Below, piece after piece: positions 53,251 through 61,684 of a stretch of 61,684 nt of DNA; the stretch's first letter is position 1; every line of letters starts with the position of its first letter. Under the pieces are notes generated by a model. It searched no databases. It was not told where the DNA came from and saw only the letters and a list, made by a program, of their open reading frames with translations. This DNA is from Gammaproteobacteria bacterium. Its GTDB lineage: Bacteria; Pseudomonadota; Gammaproteobacteria; GCA-001735895. Location: NCBI GenBank assembly GCA_024225395.1, contig JAAEMR010000033.1:1-61684 (forward strand). Reading direction: 5' to 3'. Made by a program: the position numbers and the translations under genes.

Positions 53251-53853
53251 TTAATTAAAATTTAAAAGTAGTTGTTCAGCTTCGACATTTCCAAATTTCG
53301 CTTCAGCCACGGCCCACTGATAAAGATTATCCAGCCTGGATTGAGCCGGTTCAAAACCACTGCTTAATGCAAGCTGATACCATTTATAAGCCTGTACCGG
53401 ATCAGCCTTATCGAGCAAATTATTTTCAGACTGGAATAACGTAGGGTCACTCATTTCGGCCATCATCATCATGGCTTCTACATGACCTTCTCGCGCGACA
53501 AAGAAAAAGGTCAGATGAGCATCTGCCAGGCTACCTTCATTGACATAAATTGATGCTTTGGCCATTAATTCTTCGAGCGGATAAGGTCTACCATTTTGGC
53601 GAACCTGACCGATAAATTTCCTGGCACGTAAGCCGGGAGGAACAAGCGCATCACGGTTAATCAGGCCTTCAGCAGTTTCAACAACTTGCGACTCGATTTG
53701 CGCATGCTGATCTTCTAACTGTAGAGTTTCAGTTTTCACCGAACCTCGATCTGACCCTAAAAAAATAAACAATATCAGACCTATGACGATTATCGACACC
53801 CAGATCAGGGGGTTAATCCCTTTTTTAACTTGTTCTAAATCTGCCTGTACCAT
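53251..53853 (-). CDS. Membrane-anchored Sel1-repeat protein
   Basis: A 200-residue protein with one transmembrane helix (about 16-33, LIWVSIIVIGLILFIFLG) after a short cytoplasmic tail, then a linker and Sel1-like alpha-alpha repeats (ADPVQAYKWYQLALSSGFEPAQSRL is the clearest, preceded by LADAHLTFFFVAREGHVEAM). Sel1 repeats usually mediate protein-protein contacts. It stops 6 bases before the vWA gene start, so the two are probably coupled and may form a complex in the periplasm. I do not recognise a specific family. Confidence 0.75.
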   Translation of the reverse strand: MVQADLEQVKKGINPLIWVSIIVIGLILFIFLGSDRGSVKTETLQLEDQHAQIESQVVETAEGLINRDALVPPGLRARKFIGQVRQNGRPYPLEELMAKASIYVNEGSLADAHLTFFFVAREGHVEAMMMMAEMSDPTLFQSENNLLDKADPVQAYKWYQLALSSGFEPAQSRLDNLYQWAVAEAKFGNVEAEQLLLNFN

Positions 53854-53955
53854 TCCCCAACCCGGTTCATTTTTGTGTTCAATCTGGACGCCGTATCGTG
53901 CATGACAGAGACCATTTTGGCAAGTGCTAAGCCAATTGATTAGAAAATACTGTTG

Positions 53956-54435
53956 TTATCGACCTAACTGACTAATCATGCTTTGAATCAACCGGCTCTG
54001 AAGTCCTTTCCTGGCTCTATTTTTAACCTGTTCATGAGACAGCACATTGGCCGTATCAAGCTCAACTTCTACGCTATCAACAAGCTCCTGTTGATCTATC
54101 AGAAGTTCACCGGAATCGCTCATTACACTATACATCAGGCTCATGCTGAGCCGAACGATTTCAACATCAGTTAAACTTGAGCGGGTAATTTGACTATCTT
54201 TCAATGACGTCAATTTAATAAGCAACCGATTAGACCTGATCTCTGTTTGAGCAAGCTCTGCCCCGGAACGTATCAACTGTTTTCGAATCAGTGTCAGTTG
54301 TGTTGAATCAAGCTGATCCTCGACCACATATAGAGGATTCAACCGGGCAGCAATCTGAGAATCACCGCGCAGATGAAACCCGCAGCCAGACACAAACAGG
54401 GTAATCAGCAAAGCAAGAATCAGTTGATTTCGCAT
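53956..54435 (-). CDS. lptE: LPS-assembly lipoprotein LptE
   Basis: A 159-residue lipoprotein that plugs the LptD barrel and helps insert lipopolysaccharide in the outer membrane. The lipobox FVSGCGFHLRG is followed by the family hallmark GCGFHLRG, and the SRxxLxD-like strand segment and VKNRARKGLQSRLIQSMISQL end match. It directly follows leuS with 12 bases, the conserved pair. Its usual downstream neighbour, holA, is displaced. Confidence 0.93.
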   Translation of the reverse strand: MRNQLILALLITLFVSGCGFHLRGDSQIAARLNPLYVVEDQLDSTQLTLIRKQLIRSGAELAQTEIRSNRLLIKLTSLKDSQITRSSLTDVEIVRLSMSLMYSVMSDSGELLIDQQELVDSVEVELDTANVLSHEQVKNRARKGLQSRLIQSMISQLGR

Positions 54436-54447
54436 GGATGAAATTCG

Positions 54448-56898
54448 CTAAACCACGATGTTAATCAATTTTTTAGGCACAACAATCACTTTACGCACTT
54501 CTTTCCCATCGATGAAGCGTTGCACTTTTTCATTCTCTAATGCAGCTGACTCGCAGCTGGCTTTGTCGGCATCAGTACTCACTTCGATCTTGCCGCGCAC
54601 TTTACCATTAACCTGAACCACCATTTCAATCGTATCCTGCACCAGCGCAGATTCATCAACCTTTGGCCATTGATGATCAATAATGATGCTGTCATGCCCG
54701 AGTTCCTGCCACAATTGATGACTCATATGAGGAATAATCGGTGCGAGCATTAATACGATACTTTCCAGCACTTCCTGACGGATAGCGACAGACTGATCGG
54801 TCATATCGGAAAATTTAGACAGATGGTTCATCAATTCCATATTGGCAGCAATCGCCGTATTGAAAGTTAATCGGCGACCAAAATCATCGTTTACTTTTTT
54901 CAACGTTAAGTGCAGCTTAAAACGCATTGCCTTTTGATCACTGTTATGAGTCTTAGTGTCCAGCGGAACAAGCTTGTGTCCAGCATCTACATGTTCAAAA
55001 ATAGCTTTCCACAGGCGTTTAAGATAACGGTAAGCACCTTCTACCCCCGAATCTGACCATTCCAGCGATTGCTCAGGTGGCGAGGTAAACATGATAAACA
55101 GGCGTACAGTGTCCGCGCCATAGCGTTGTATCAATCCCTGGGGATCGACGGTATTGCCCTTGGATTTAGACATTTTACTGCCGTCTTTTAACACCATGCC
55201 CTGAGTCAGCAGGTTTTTAAAAGGTTCATCGGAATTCACCAGGCCTTCATCACGTAATAATTTGTGATAAAAACGTGCATACAGCAGATGTAATATGGCG
55301 TGTTCTATTCCACCGATATATTGATCAACCGGCGCCCAGTAATCAACGCGGGAATCGAGCATAGCGTCCTTCTGATCACGACTGGCATAACGACCGTAGT
55401 ACCAGGAGGATTCCATAAAAGTATCAAAGGTATCGGTTTCACGTTCTGCCGGTTTGCCACATTTAGGACAGGTCGTTTTCTTGAATGAATCCATTTTTTT
55501 AATCGGAGAACCCACACCGTCAAATTCAACATCTTCAGGCAATACAACCGGTAAATCCTGCTCAGGCACAGCGACCGAGCCGCAACTATCGCAATTAATA
55601 ACCGGGATTGGAGCACCCCAGTAACGCTGACGGGATACACCCCAGTCACGTAAACGAAAATTGATTTTACGAATGCCTTTGCCCTGTGCCTCTAATTCAT
55701 CGGCCACCATATTAAAAGCGGCTTTATGATCCATTCCATCAATCGGACCTGAGTTACAACTCACACCCTCTTTGGTGATGAAAGCTTCCTTGTCCAGGTC
55801 GATATCAGAACCATCTTCAGGTGCAACGACCTGGCGGATTTCAATTCCATATTTTTTAGCAAATTCCCAGTCACGTTGATCATGAGCCGGTACCGACATA
55901 ATTGCGCCCGTGCCATATCCTGTCAGCACAAAGTTAGCGACATAGATCGGAATTTCTTCACCATTGACCGGGTTGATGGCGTTGATGCCCAGGTCAAAGC
56001 CCAGCTTTTCCATCTTTTCCATTTCAGCTTCGGCTGTATTGGTTGTCTTACAAACCTGAATAAACTCGGCTAACTCGGCATTATCTTTGGAAGCAGCTAA
56101 AGACAACGGGTGCTCTGCAGCTATCGCCATGAAAGTAGCACCGTATAAAGTGTCGGGACGTGTGGTATAAATTCGCAGCGGATCACTACCCGGCACGTCA
56201 AAATCGACTTCCATGCCCTCTGAGCGACCAATCCAGTTGCGCTGCATGGTTTTGACTTTTTCAGGCCATTCAACCGAGTCAAGATCATCGATCAACTGAT
56301 CGGCATAATCGGTAATTCTTAAGAACCACTGTGAAAGCTCGCGGCGTTCTACCACGGTTTCACAACGCCAGCATTTCCCGTCCTCAACCTGCTCATTGGC
56401 TAACACCGTTTGATCATTCGGACACCAGTTAACTGGCGCGGTTTTTTTATAGGCAATTCCTTTTTCCATTAATCGCGTGAAAAACCACTGCTCCCAGCGA
56501 TAATATTCCGGATGACAGGTGGCCAGCTCACGGCTCCAGTCATAACCCAGACCCAGTGATTTTAACTGATCACGCATGTAATCAATATTTTCATAAGTCC
56601 ACTTAGCCGGCGCTACATTATTCTTTATCGCAGCATTTTCAGCCGGCAGTCCGAAAGCATCCCAACCCATAGGCTGCAGGACATTTTTCCCCATCATGCG
56701 CTGATAACGACTAACAACATCCCCGATGGTGTAATTCCGCACATGTCCCATGTGCAGTTTCCCGCTGGGATAAGGAAACATTGACAGGCAATAATATTTT
56801 TCCTTATCAGCCTGTTCGGTCACTATAAAAGACTTTTTCTGCTCCCAGAATTTCTGGGCTGTAGTTTCGCAGTTATTAGGGTCGTAATTTTGATCCAT
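54448..56898 (-). CDS. leuS: Leucyl-tRNA synthetase
   Basis: An 816-residue class I synthetase. It has the HIGH motif in [23 protein letters not shown] in [15 protein letters not shown], the editing domain (about 220-415, with [13 protein letters not shown]), a zinc-binding region (CDSC...CPKC) and a complete C-terminal domain. Normal for bacteria. First gene of the leuS-lptE pair; 198 bases of sequence follow upstream toward lnt, which hold the tandem repeat. Confidence 0.98.
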   Translation of the reverse strand: MDQNYDPNNCETTAQKFWEQKKSFIVTEQADKEKYYCLSMFPYPSGKLHMGHVRNYTIGDVVSRYQRMMGKNVLQPMGWDAFGLPAENAAIKNNVAPAKWTYENIDYMRDQLKSLGLGYDWSRELATCHPEYYRWEQWFFTRLMEKGIAYKKTAPVNWCPNDQTVLANEQVEDGKCWRCETVVERRELSQWFLRITDYADQLIDDLDSVEWPEKVKTMQRNWIGRSEGMEVDFDVPGSDPLRIYTTRPDTLYGATFMAIAAEHPLSLAASKDNAELAEFIQVCKTTNTAEAEMEKMEKLGFDLGINAINPVNGEEIPIYVANFVLTGYGTGAIMSVPAHDQRDWEFAKKYGIEIRQVVAPEDGSDIDLDKEAFITKEGVSCNSGPIDGMDHKAAFNMVADELEAQGKGIRKINFRLRDWGVSRQRYWGAPIPVINCDSCGSVAVPEQDLPVVLPEDVEFDGVGSPIKKMDSFKKTTCPKCGKPAERETDTFDTFMESSWYYGRYASRDQKDAMLDSRVDYWAPVDQYIGGIEHAILHLLYARFYHKLLRDEGLVNSDEPFKNLLTQGMVLKDGSKMSKSKGNTVDPQGLIQRYGADTVRLFIMFTSPPEQSLEWSDSGVEGAYRYLKRLWKAIFEHVDAGHKLVPLDTKTHNSDQKAMRFKLHLTLKKVNDDFGRRLTFNTAIAANMELMNHLSKFSDMTDQSVAIRQEVLESIVLMLAPIIPHMSHQLWQELGHDSIIIDHQWPKVDESALVQDTIEMVVQVNGKVRGKIEVSTDADKASCESAALENEKVQRFIDGKEVRKVIVVPKKLINIVV

Positions 56899-57036
56899 GA
56901 TTAATCAGATTTGGGACTATATAAAAAAGCAGCCAAGGATACTCTACAGAGCACCGGACATAAAGAATAAAGTTTGAAGATGGCAGTAGTAAGTCATAAA
57001 GTTTTGGAGGGCATTTATGTGTCAAGAAAAATTATT

Positions 57037-57114
57037 GCTCCCTACTCCCTACTCCCTACTCCCCGTTTCCTGCACCCTGCTCCCCGTTTCCTGCTCCCTA
57101 CTCCCTGCTCCTTG
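57037..57114. repeat. Degenerate CTCCCTACTCCCTGCTC tandem repeat
   Basis: About 78 bases of an imperfect 7-mer tandem repeat (CTCCCTA/CTCCCTG) interspersed with CTCCCCGTTTCCTG and CACCCTG variants. It lies between leuS and lnt and overlaps the 3' end of lnt, supplying its stop codon (57098-57100) and the last residues RSRE. Strand asymmetry (pyrimidine-only on the plus strand) could allow unusual DNA or RNA structures. Confidence 0.88.
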
Positions 57115-58591
57115 TTTTAAACTTCAAACTCTTAACTCGAATCATCAGAATCGATAAGCCGAAAATTAAAAAAGCCAGCCAGGATTGAATTTTAGCAAAA
57201 TACAGGAAAGGTGTAGAACCCGTCCGACCCTGAATATCAGCCGTTAATGTCTGAGCCTTAAACTGCTCAGTGGTATCGATAATTGAGCCTTTATAATCAA
57301 TAAATGCACTTTGCCCTGTGTTTGTCGATCTGACCATCGGGCGTGCAGTTTCCAGCGATCTCATTTGTGCAATTTCAAGATGCTGATGCGGAGCCAGTGA
57401 ATCACCAAACCAGGCATCATTACTGGTATTCACCAGAATGTTGGCTGCCGGTAAATCACGATTGATATCCCGGCTAAAGACATCTTCATAACAAATAGAC
57501 ACCCCCAGTTTCACGCCATTAACAGACATCATGATTTGCTCATCAGGGCCTGGTTTCATGTCTGACATTGGAATACGGATATAACTCTTCATAAATGAGA
57601 GTAACTGGCGAAACGGGTAATACTCACCAAAAGGCACCAGGTGACGTTTATGATAAACGCCCTGATTATCACCCATCAAAATCATGCTGTTGTAATATTC
57701 ACGTTTCATCCAGTCTGATACGACGATACCGGTCAGTAAGTTACTATTATTTTCACTGGCCTGCATCGACATGGGTACAAGAATATCATCCTGCAAATCT
57801 TCTGAACGCCCGGGAATAGCCACTTCCGGCCACACGACCAGGTCACTGCCCCAGTTTAATTTTGTAGCATCCCAGTAAGTATCCAGAATTTCTTGGCGGT
57901 CATCACGTCGCCATTTCATTTCCTGCGGAATATTGCCCTGTATCATGGTGATATTAAGGGGCTTACCCGATTCTTTAGTCCAGTCAATTTGCTTTAAGCC
58001 ATATCCGGCAAAGCCAATGAGACAGATCATGATGAGACTGACTGGATTTTTTTGCTGTACCAACAGTAGCAGTAAGGAAATCACAATCGACAAACTGCCC
58101 ACGCCATAAACGCCCAGTAACGGGGCAAAACCGGACAACGGAGAGTCAATATGAGCATAACCCGTACTCAACCAGGGAAAGCCTGTTAACACCCAGCCTT
58201 TTAACCATTCCATGGAAAACCAGAGCAAAGGAAGAGTCCACACCGCCCAGCGAGCCGGGTAAAGAATCAGTATTTTTTTATAAAGGTACAGTGCCGTTCC
58301 GGTAAACACTGATAATGTCAGGATCATCAACCCGGTCAGCCCACCGGCAACCAGCGGCGGGGCATGACCGTAAACGTGCAGGCTATTGTAAATCCAGTTA
58401 ACCCCAAATCCGAAATAACCTAAACCATAAATCCAGCCCAATATAAAAGCCTGTTTACTCTGGTTAATAAATGACAGCTGGAATATCAATATGGCTGGCG
58501 AAAGAATAACGATTGGCCAGAAATTAAAGGGGGAAAATGCCAATGGCATACTCGCGCCTGCAGCGAAAGCTATTAGCAAGTGAACTAACAT
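57098..58591 (-). CDS. lnt: Apolipoprotein N-acyltransferase
   Basis: A 497-residue inner-membrane enzyme that adds the third acyl chain to lipoproteins. After about six transmembrane helices, the nitrilase-like periplasmic domain shows the triad: glutamate in WPEVAIPG, lysine in YHKRHLVPFGEYYPF and cysteine in GVSICYEDVF. A C-terminal helix ends the protein, but its last four residues (RSRE) come from the tandem repeat, so the tail may be altered from the ancestral form. It precedes or follows corC as usual, 3 bases apart. Confidence 0.95.
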   Translation of the reverse strand: MLVHLLIAFAAGASMPLAFSPFNFWPIVILSPAILIFQLSFINQSKQAFILGWIYGLGYFGFGVNWIYNSLHVYGHAPPLVAGGLTGLMILTLSVFTGTALYLYKKILILYPARWAVWTLPLLWFSMEWLKGWVLTGFPWLSTGYAHIDSPLSGFAPLLGVYGVGSLSIVISLLLLLVQQKNPVSLIMICLIGFAGYGLKQIDWTKESGKPLNITMIQGNIPQEMKWRRDDRQEILDTYWDATKLNWGSDLVVWPEVAIPGRSEDLQDDILVPMSMQASENNSNLLTGIVVSDWMKREYYNSMILMGDNQGVYHKRHLVPFGEYYPFRQLLSFMKSYIRIPMSDMKPGPDEQIMMSVNGVKLGVSICYEDVFSRDINRDLPAANILVNTSNDAWFGDSLAPHQHLEIAQMRSLETARPMVRSTNTGQSAFIDYKGSIIDTTEQFKAQTLTADIQGRTGSTPFLYFAKIQSWLAFLIFGLSILMIRVKSLKFKTRSRE

Positions 58592-58594
58592 CCG

Positions 58595-59455
58595 TTATTT
58601 TTTTTGTTGTGGAGATTCGAGACTATTATCGCTAACCTGATACAGGTGAACCTGTCGGCTATTAGTATTCAAAACTCGAAAAGTAAAATTTTCCAGCTCA
58701 AAATTTTCACCCCGGGTAGGAAGACGGCCGATCCGGCTGAGCAGATAACCGCCTATTGTTTCTACGTCATCATTCTCAAACGATGTTTTAAAGAAATCAT
58801 TAAAGTCATCCAGTGGCGTCAATGCCCTTACATTAAAACGATTTGAACCCTGCGGCTTAATATCGACTTCATCCTCTTCATCATCATGCTCATCATCGAT
58901 CTCACCAACAATTTGCTCAAGTACATCCTCAATGGTAACCAGGCCGGAAACACCGCCATACTCATCGACAATCATCGCCATATGTCGATGATTAATGCGG
59001 AAATCCTTGAGTAAAACACTCAACCTTTTGCTTTCCGGAATAAATGTAGCCGGGCGAATATAATCATTAATCTCAAACCGGGAGCCGCTCGTTAATGAAA
59101 GCTGTAACAAGTCTTTGGCCAGTAAAACGCCCACGATGTCATCTTTATCATCATCGATGACAGGAAAGCGGGAATGCCCGGATTCAGTTATGATTTTAAT
59201 AATTTCAGAAGTTGAACTGGAGTGATCTACTACCGTCATACGCCCGCGGGGAATCATAATATCCCGTACCTGCATATCTGAAACCTGCAACACGCCTTCG
59301 ATCATAAACAGTTCATCGGCACCAATAATTTGATGCTGGTGAAAACTTCTAAGCAACTGTATCAGTTCCTCCTGGTTCTGGGGGTCCCCGGAAAAAGCGC
59401 TCATCAAACGCTCAACCAACCCCCTGGTCGACCCAGTTATATCGGCATCAGCCAT
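58595..59455 (-). CDS. corC: Magnesium/cobalt efflux-associated CBS protein CorC
   Basis: A 286-residue cytoplasmic protein with two CBS domains (VRDIMIPRGRMTVVDHS; MIVDEYGGVSGLVTIEDVLEQIVGEI), an acidic linker (DDEHDDEEDEVD) and a CorC/HlyC C-terminal domain (VETIGGYLLSRIGRLPTRGE). It lacks the membrane domain present in CorB (2035-3300). E. coli CorC influences Co2+/Mg2+ efflux. It forms the conserved cluster ybeZ-ybeY-corC-lnt with its neighbours. Confidence 0.94.
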   Translation of the reverse strand: MADADITGSTRGLVERLMSAFSGDPQNQEELIQLLRSFHQHQIIGADELFMIEGVLQVSDMQVRDIMIPRGRMTVVDHSSSTSEIIKIITESGHSRFPVIDDDKDDIVGVLLAKDLLQLSLTSGSRFEINDYIRPATFIPESKRLSVLLKDFRINHRHMAMIVDEYGGVSGLVTIEDVLEQIVGEIDDEHDDEEDEVDIKPQGSNRFNVRALTPLDDFNDFFKTSFENDDVETIGGYLLSRIGRLPTRGENFELENFTFRVLNTNSRQVHLYQVSDNSLESPQQKK

Positions 59456-59477
59456 TTTATTCTCTATATCTTTTTAT

Positions 59478-59933
59478 TTAGTAAGGATTAGTGTGACCCA
59501 GAGTCGTCAAGATTTCAATCTCCATTGCTTCCATTTGCTCTGCCTGAGCATCAGTAATATGGTCAAAACCCTGTAAGTGCAACATACCGTGAACCACCAT
59601 GTGAGCCCAATGAGAAACGGGATTCTTATTTTGCTGCGATGCTTCAGCCTCAACCACTGATGCACAGATCACCAGATCACCCAGGTGATCATAATCAAGA
59701 TATTCAGAATCTTCAGCCGGAAACGATAAGACATTAGTGGCCTTATCCTTGCCGCGCCAGGTTTTATTTAATGAACGACTTTCTGATTCCTCGACGACTC
59801 GAATAGTTTGCTCCAACTGGGTAAAGTTAGACTGTAAAGAGCAGGAAACCCAATTTTCTAACTGTTCAATGGAGGGAGTATCAGGAATATTACTATCGTT
59901 TTGCAGGTCAATTTTTATTGAGCTTTTCTTCAT
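59478..59933 (-). CDS. ybeY: Endoribonuclease YbeY
   Basis: The start at 59933 ([13 protein letters not shown]) fits the family better than the open-frame ATG at 59984. A later one inside ybeZ is expected because of overlap (about 26 bases). The zinc site is [15 protein letters not shown], with three histidines, and [24 protein letters not shown] precedes it. YbeY is a single-strand RNase needed for 16S 3' maturation and ribosome quality control. Couples to ybeZ upstream. Confidence 0.94.
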   Translation of the reverse strand: MKKSSIKIDLQNDSNIPDTPSIEQLENWVSCSLQSNFTQLEQTIRVVEESESRSLNKTWRGKDKATNVLSFPAEDSEYLDYDHLGDLVICASVVEAEASQQNKNPVSHWAHMVVHGMLHLQGFDHITDAQAEQMEAMEIEILTTLGHTNPY

Positions 59934-60861
59934 AAGCCTCATAAGCTCTGACAATATTCTGTACCAGCGGATGGCGCACCACATCTTGCGCTGAAAAGTA
60001 GCTAAACCCTACGCCATCAACTCCATCAAGAATACTCAACACCTGTTTCAACCCCGATTTCTGATGACCGGGTAAATCAGTCTGGGTAACGTCGCCGGTA
60101 ATTACCGCACGAGAACCAAAACCAACTCGAGTCAAAAACATTTTCATTTGTTGTGGTGTGGTATTTTGCGCTTCATCGAGAATGACAAAAGCATGATTTA
60201 AGGTTCGTCCTCGCATATAAGCCAACGGAGCAACTTCGATGACATGCCTGGCGATGAGCTTTTCTACCTTGTCAAAACCCAGCATTTCATACAACGCATC
60301 ATAAACAGGGCGTAAATAAGGATCGACTTTTTGCGCCAGGTCACCCGGTAAGAAACCCAGTTTTTCTCCGGCTTCAACTGCCGGACGGGTTAAAACCAGG
60401 CGGGAAACCTGCTCCTGCTCCAACGCTTCTACAGCTTTTGCTACGGCTAAATATGTTTTTCCGGTTCCTGCGGGGCCTACACCAAAATTTATATCGTATC
60501 GCTGTATTGCGTCGAGATATTCATTCTGATGCTGAGACTTAGGCGCAATTTTTGTTTTTCTAAGTTTAACGATATGATTCAGATTATCTGGACTCTGCCC
60601 GTTTTTAGTCATCATCAAAATTTCAGCAACTTTTCGATCATCCAAAGTGCCTTTTGAAACCTGTTCAATAAAACGATTTAAGCAAAAGCCAGCTGACTCA
60701 ATATTTTGCTCCTCACCCTGAATCGAGATAACAGAGTTCTGCTGTGAACATTTCACGTTAAACCAGGTTTCAATATCTTTTATGTTTTTCTGGTACTCCC
60801 CAAAAAGAGAAGAACGTTGATCCGAATTGAGTGATTCGATATCAAAACGGGTGTTAATCAT
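59908..60861 (-). CDS. ybeZ: PhoH-family ATPase YbeZ
   Basis: The start [14 protein letters not shown] at 60861 overlaps the preceding stop (ATGATTAA), whereas the frame extends to 60912. The PhoH domain has Walker [20 protein letters not shown], Walker [18 protein letters not shown] and [17 protein letters not shown], preceded by an N-terminal KH-like region. It interacts with YbeY in rRNA processing. Usually miaB lies upstream; here it is a Wzz-like gene. Confidence 0.95.
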   Translation of the reverse strand: MINTRFDIESLNSDQRSSLFGEYQKNIKDIETWFNVKCSQQNSVISIQGEEQNIESAGFCLNRFIEQVSKGTLDDRKVAEILMMTKNGQSPDNLNHIVKLRKTKIAPKSQHQNEYLDAIQRYDINFGVGPAGTGKTYLAVAKAVEALEQEQVSRLVLTRPAVEAGEKLGFLPGDLAQKVDPYLRPVYDALYEMLGFDKVEKLIARHVIEVAPLAYMRGRTLNHAFVILDEAQNTTPQQMKMFLTRVGFGSRAVITGDVTQTDLPGHQKSGLKQVLSILDGVDGVGFSYFSAQDVVRHPLVQNIVRAYEAYEEKLNKN

Positions 60862-61684
60862 TAGGGTTGATTTCTTCCAGCCTGTTTTCTGGTAAGCGCT
60901 TAAACAGGGCAATCACAACAGACAGCATCAAAGCAATAAAACCCGCTAAAATTGAAATAATCAATACCTTCTTCAGCCTGGACACAAGACTTGAGTCAAC
61001 CAGTAAGTCATTACTGGTAATTTGATACAGGCTGGCCGTATTACCTAAAACCTGTTGATTTCGTACTGCAAGTAATGCTTTATATTCTGCCACCAGCAGT
61101 TCAAAGTTCTCTCGCGCAAGACCTATATCTTTAATAACGGCAACGCGAATGTCTGCAGAAGTGTTTTCTGCACTGCTGAGTAATCTTTCTTCAGCACGTT
61201 GAAATTTAATGATATTACCTTCGATATCTTCAATGTTCTGCATCACTTTCAAACGTTGTCCCAGCAAACCCTGTTTAAAAGCCTGATCGCTTTTATCTTC
61301 AATCAAGGCCGTAAATTTATCCAGAAAAGAGCTGTCATACTGAGCGTAACCTCCAGCCGTCCCCTGCTCGCCAGTCGACGGTTGAGTCGGATTACTACCC
61401 GCATATTGATCAATGATTTGCTCGTAATTTATTGCTTTATTTTGCAAAACTTTTCTTTTATCTTCTAAATTCTGAACCGTATTTTTCAAATAAATAAGTG
61501 CTTTATCCGCTTCCCTTGTTATCCCCAGATTGGTTACTGTAGAAAACAGTGGTTCTATTTCAAAAGAGATCAAATTTTCGAGCTGAACCTGTAAATCATA
61601 CCCGCTTTTCCCGGTAGTAGAATTACGCACCAAACCACCAACATCATCACCGAGAAGCTGCACTAACGCGTCATCAAGATACCC
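60854..61684 (-). CDS. Wzz-like coiled-coil membrane protein, N-terminus cut by window edge
   Basis: The frame has no stop up to the window end, so the GTG at 61663 is not necessarily the start; the residues upstream read [11 protein letters not shown]. The visible part has a long helical coiled-coil region with glutamine- and glutamate-rich heptads (about 50-220 of the visible segment) and ends with a transmembrane helix ([22 protein letters not shown]) and a short polar tail. This fits the C-terminal half of a Wzz/FepE-type chain-length determinant or a similar polysaccharide co-polymerase. The N-terminal helix is outside the window. It overlaps ybeZ by 8 bases. Confidence 0.5.
   Translation of the reverse strand, partial: GYLDDALVQLLGDDVGGLVRNSTTGKSGYDLQVQLENLISFEIEPLFSTVTNLGITREADKALIYLKNTVQNLEDKRKVLQNKAINYEQIIDQYAGSNPTQPSTGEQGTAGGYAQYDSSFLDKFTALIEDKSDQAFKQGLLGQRLKVMQNIEDIEGNIIKFQRAEERLLSSAENTSADIRVAVIKDIGLARENFELLVAEYKALLAVRNQQVLGNTASLYQITSNDLLVDSSLVSRLKKVLIISILAGFIALMLSVVIALFKRLPENRLEEINPND

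Noticed and set aside
48808-53853. Type VI secretion system gene cluster
   Set aside because: No tss gene, hcp, vgrG or kinase is present. Only the ABC/vWA part is similar, so no T6SS is claimed.

Overview
This is a 61.7 kb chromosomal stretch from an AT-rich gammaproteobacterium outside the Enterobacterales. The assignment rests on gene content and order: xseB-ispA-dxs, dapA-bamC, hda next to purM-purN, pmbA/yjgA/tldD, yhdP-rng-maf, rlmH-rsfS-nadD, leuS-lptE and lnt-corC-ybeY-ybeZ are all gammaproteobacterial arrangements. There is no rRNA, tRNA, CRISPR array, prophage or intact insertion sequence. A few genes (a TusE/DsrC-family protein, an exported DsrE-like protein, thioredoxin-fold exported proteins, a CysB/CysL-type LysR regulator) would fit a sulfur-active relative, but they do not prove that lifestyle.

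Layout. 1-9.6 kb: a cut-off metallo-beta-lactamase gene, a 780-base non-coding gap, ypjD-corB-radA, isoprenoid genes (xseB-ispA-dxs), a cold-shock protein, tusE and folE2. 9.6-14.3 kb (minus strand): two unknown membrane proteins, a small exported protein, a YycJ-type hydrolase, a shortened BamC and dapA. 14.6-21 kb: bcp, perM, a LysR regulator, a DUF4124 protein, a tautomerase, proS and a lytic transglycosylase. 21-27 kb (minus): a solitary GspE-type ATPase, a periplasmic adaptor, a TolC protein, two thioredoxin-fold proteins and a LysM lipoprotein. 27-38 kb: arsC-wrbA, hda, purMN, pmbA, yjgA, tldD and a nitrilase-family gene. 38-48 kb (minus): yhdP, rng, maf, rlmH, rsfS, nadD, proA, holA. 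48.5-53.9 kb (minus): an accessory block. 53.9-61.7 kb (minus): lptE, leuS, lnt, corC, ybeY, ybeZ and the end of a Wzz-like gene.

The most notable region is 48.5-53.9 kb, which separates lptE from holA, genes that are usually adjacent. It holds a Sel1-repeat membrane protein, an exported SH3-like/von Willebrand A protein, an ABC ATPase and an FtsX/MacB-like permease. This recalls the sensory half of the TagQRST-PpkA pathway, but no kinase and no type VI secretion gene is visible. Just after the permease is an unannotated sRNA candidate with eight GGA motifs, several in hairpin loops, a strong terminator and an 18-base near-palindrome matching the GacA box at the expected distance upstream. 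I read it as a CsrB/RsmY/RsmZ-type RNA that sequesters the translational repressor CsrA/RsmA.

Five intergenic copies of a 125-176 base element with inverted ends built on TTCACCACGAAG are scattered through the window. Two flank tldD and two flank the ABC ATPase gene. They look like non-autonomous mobile or palindromic repeats. All functional calls come from reading the sequence; no database search was run.
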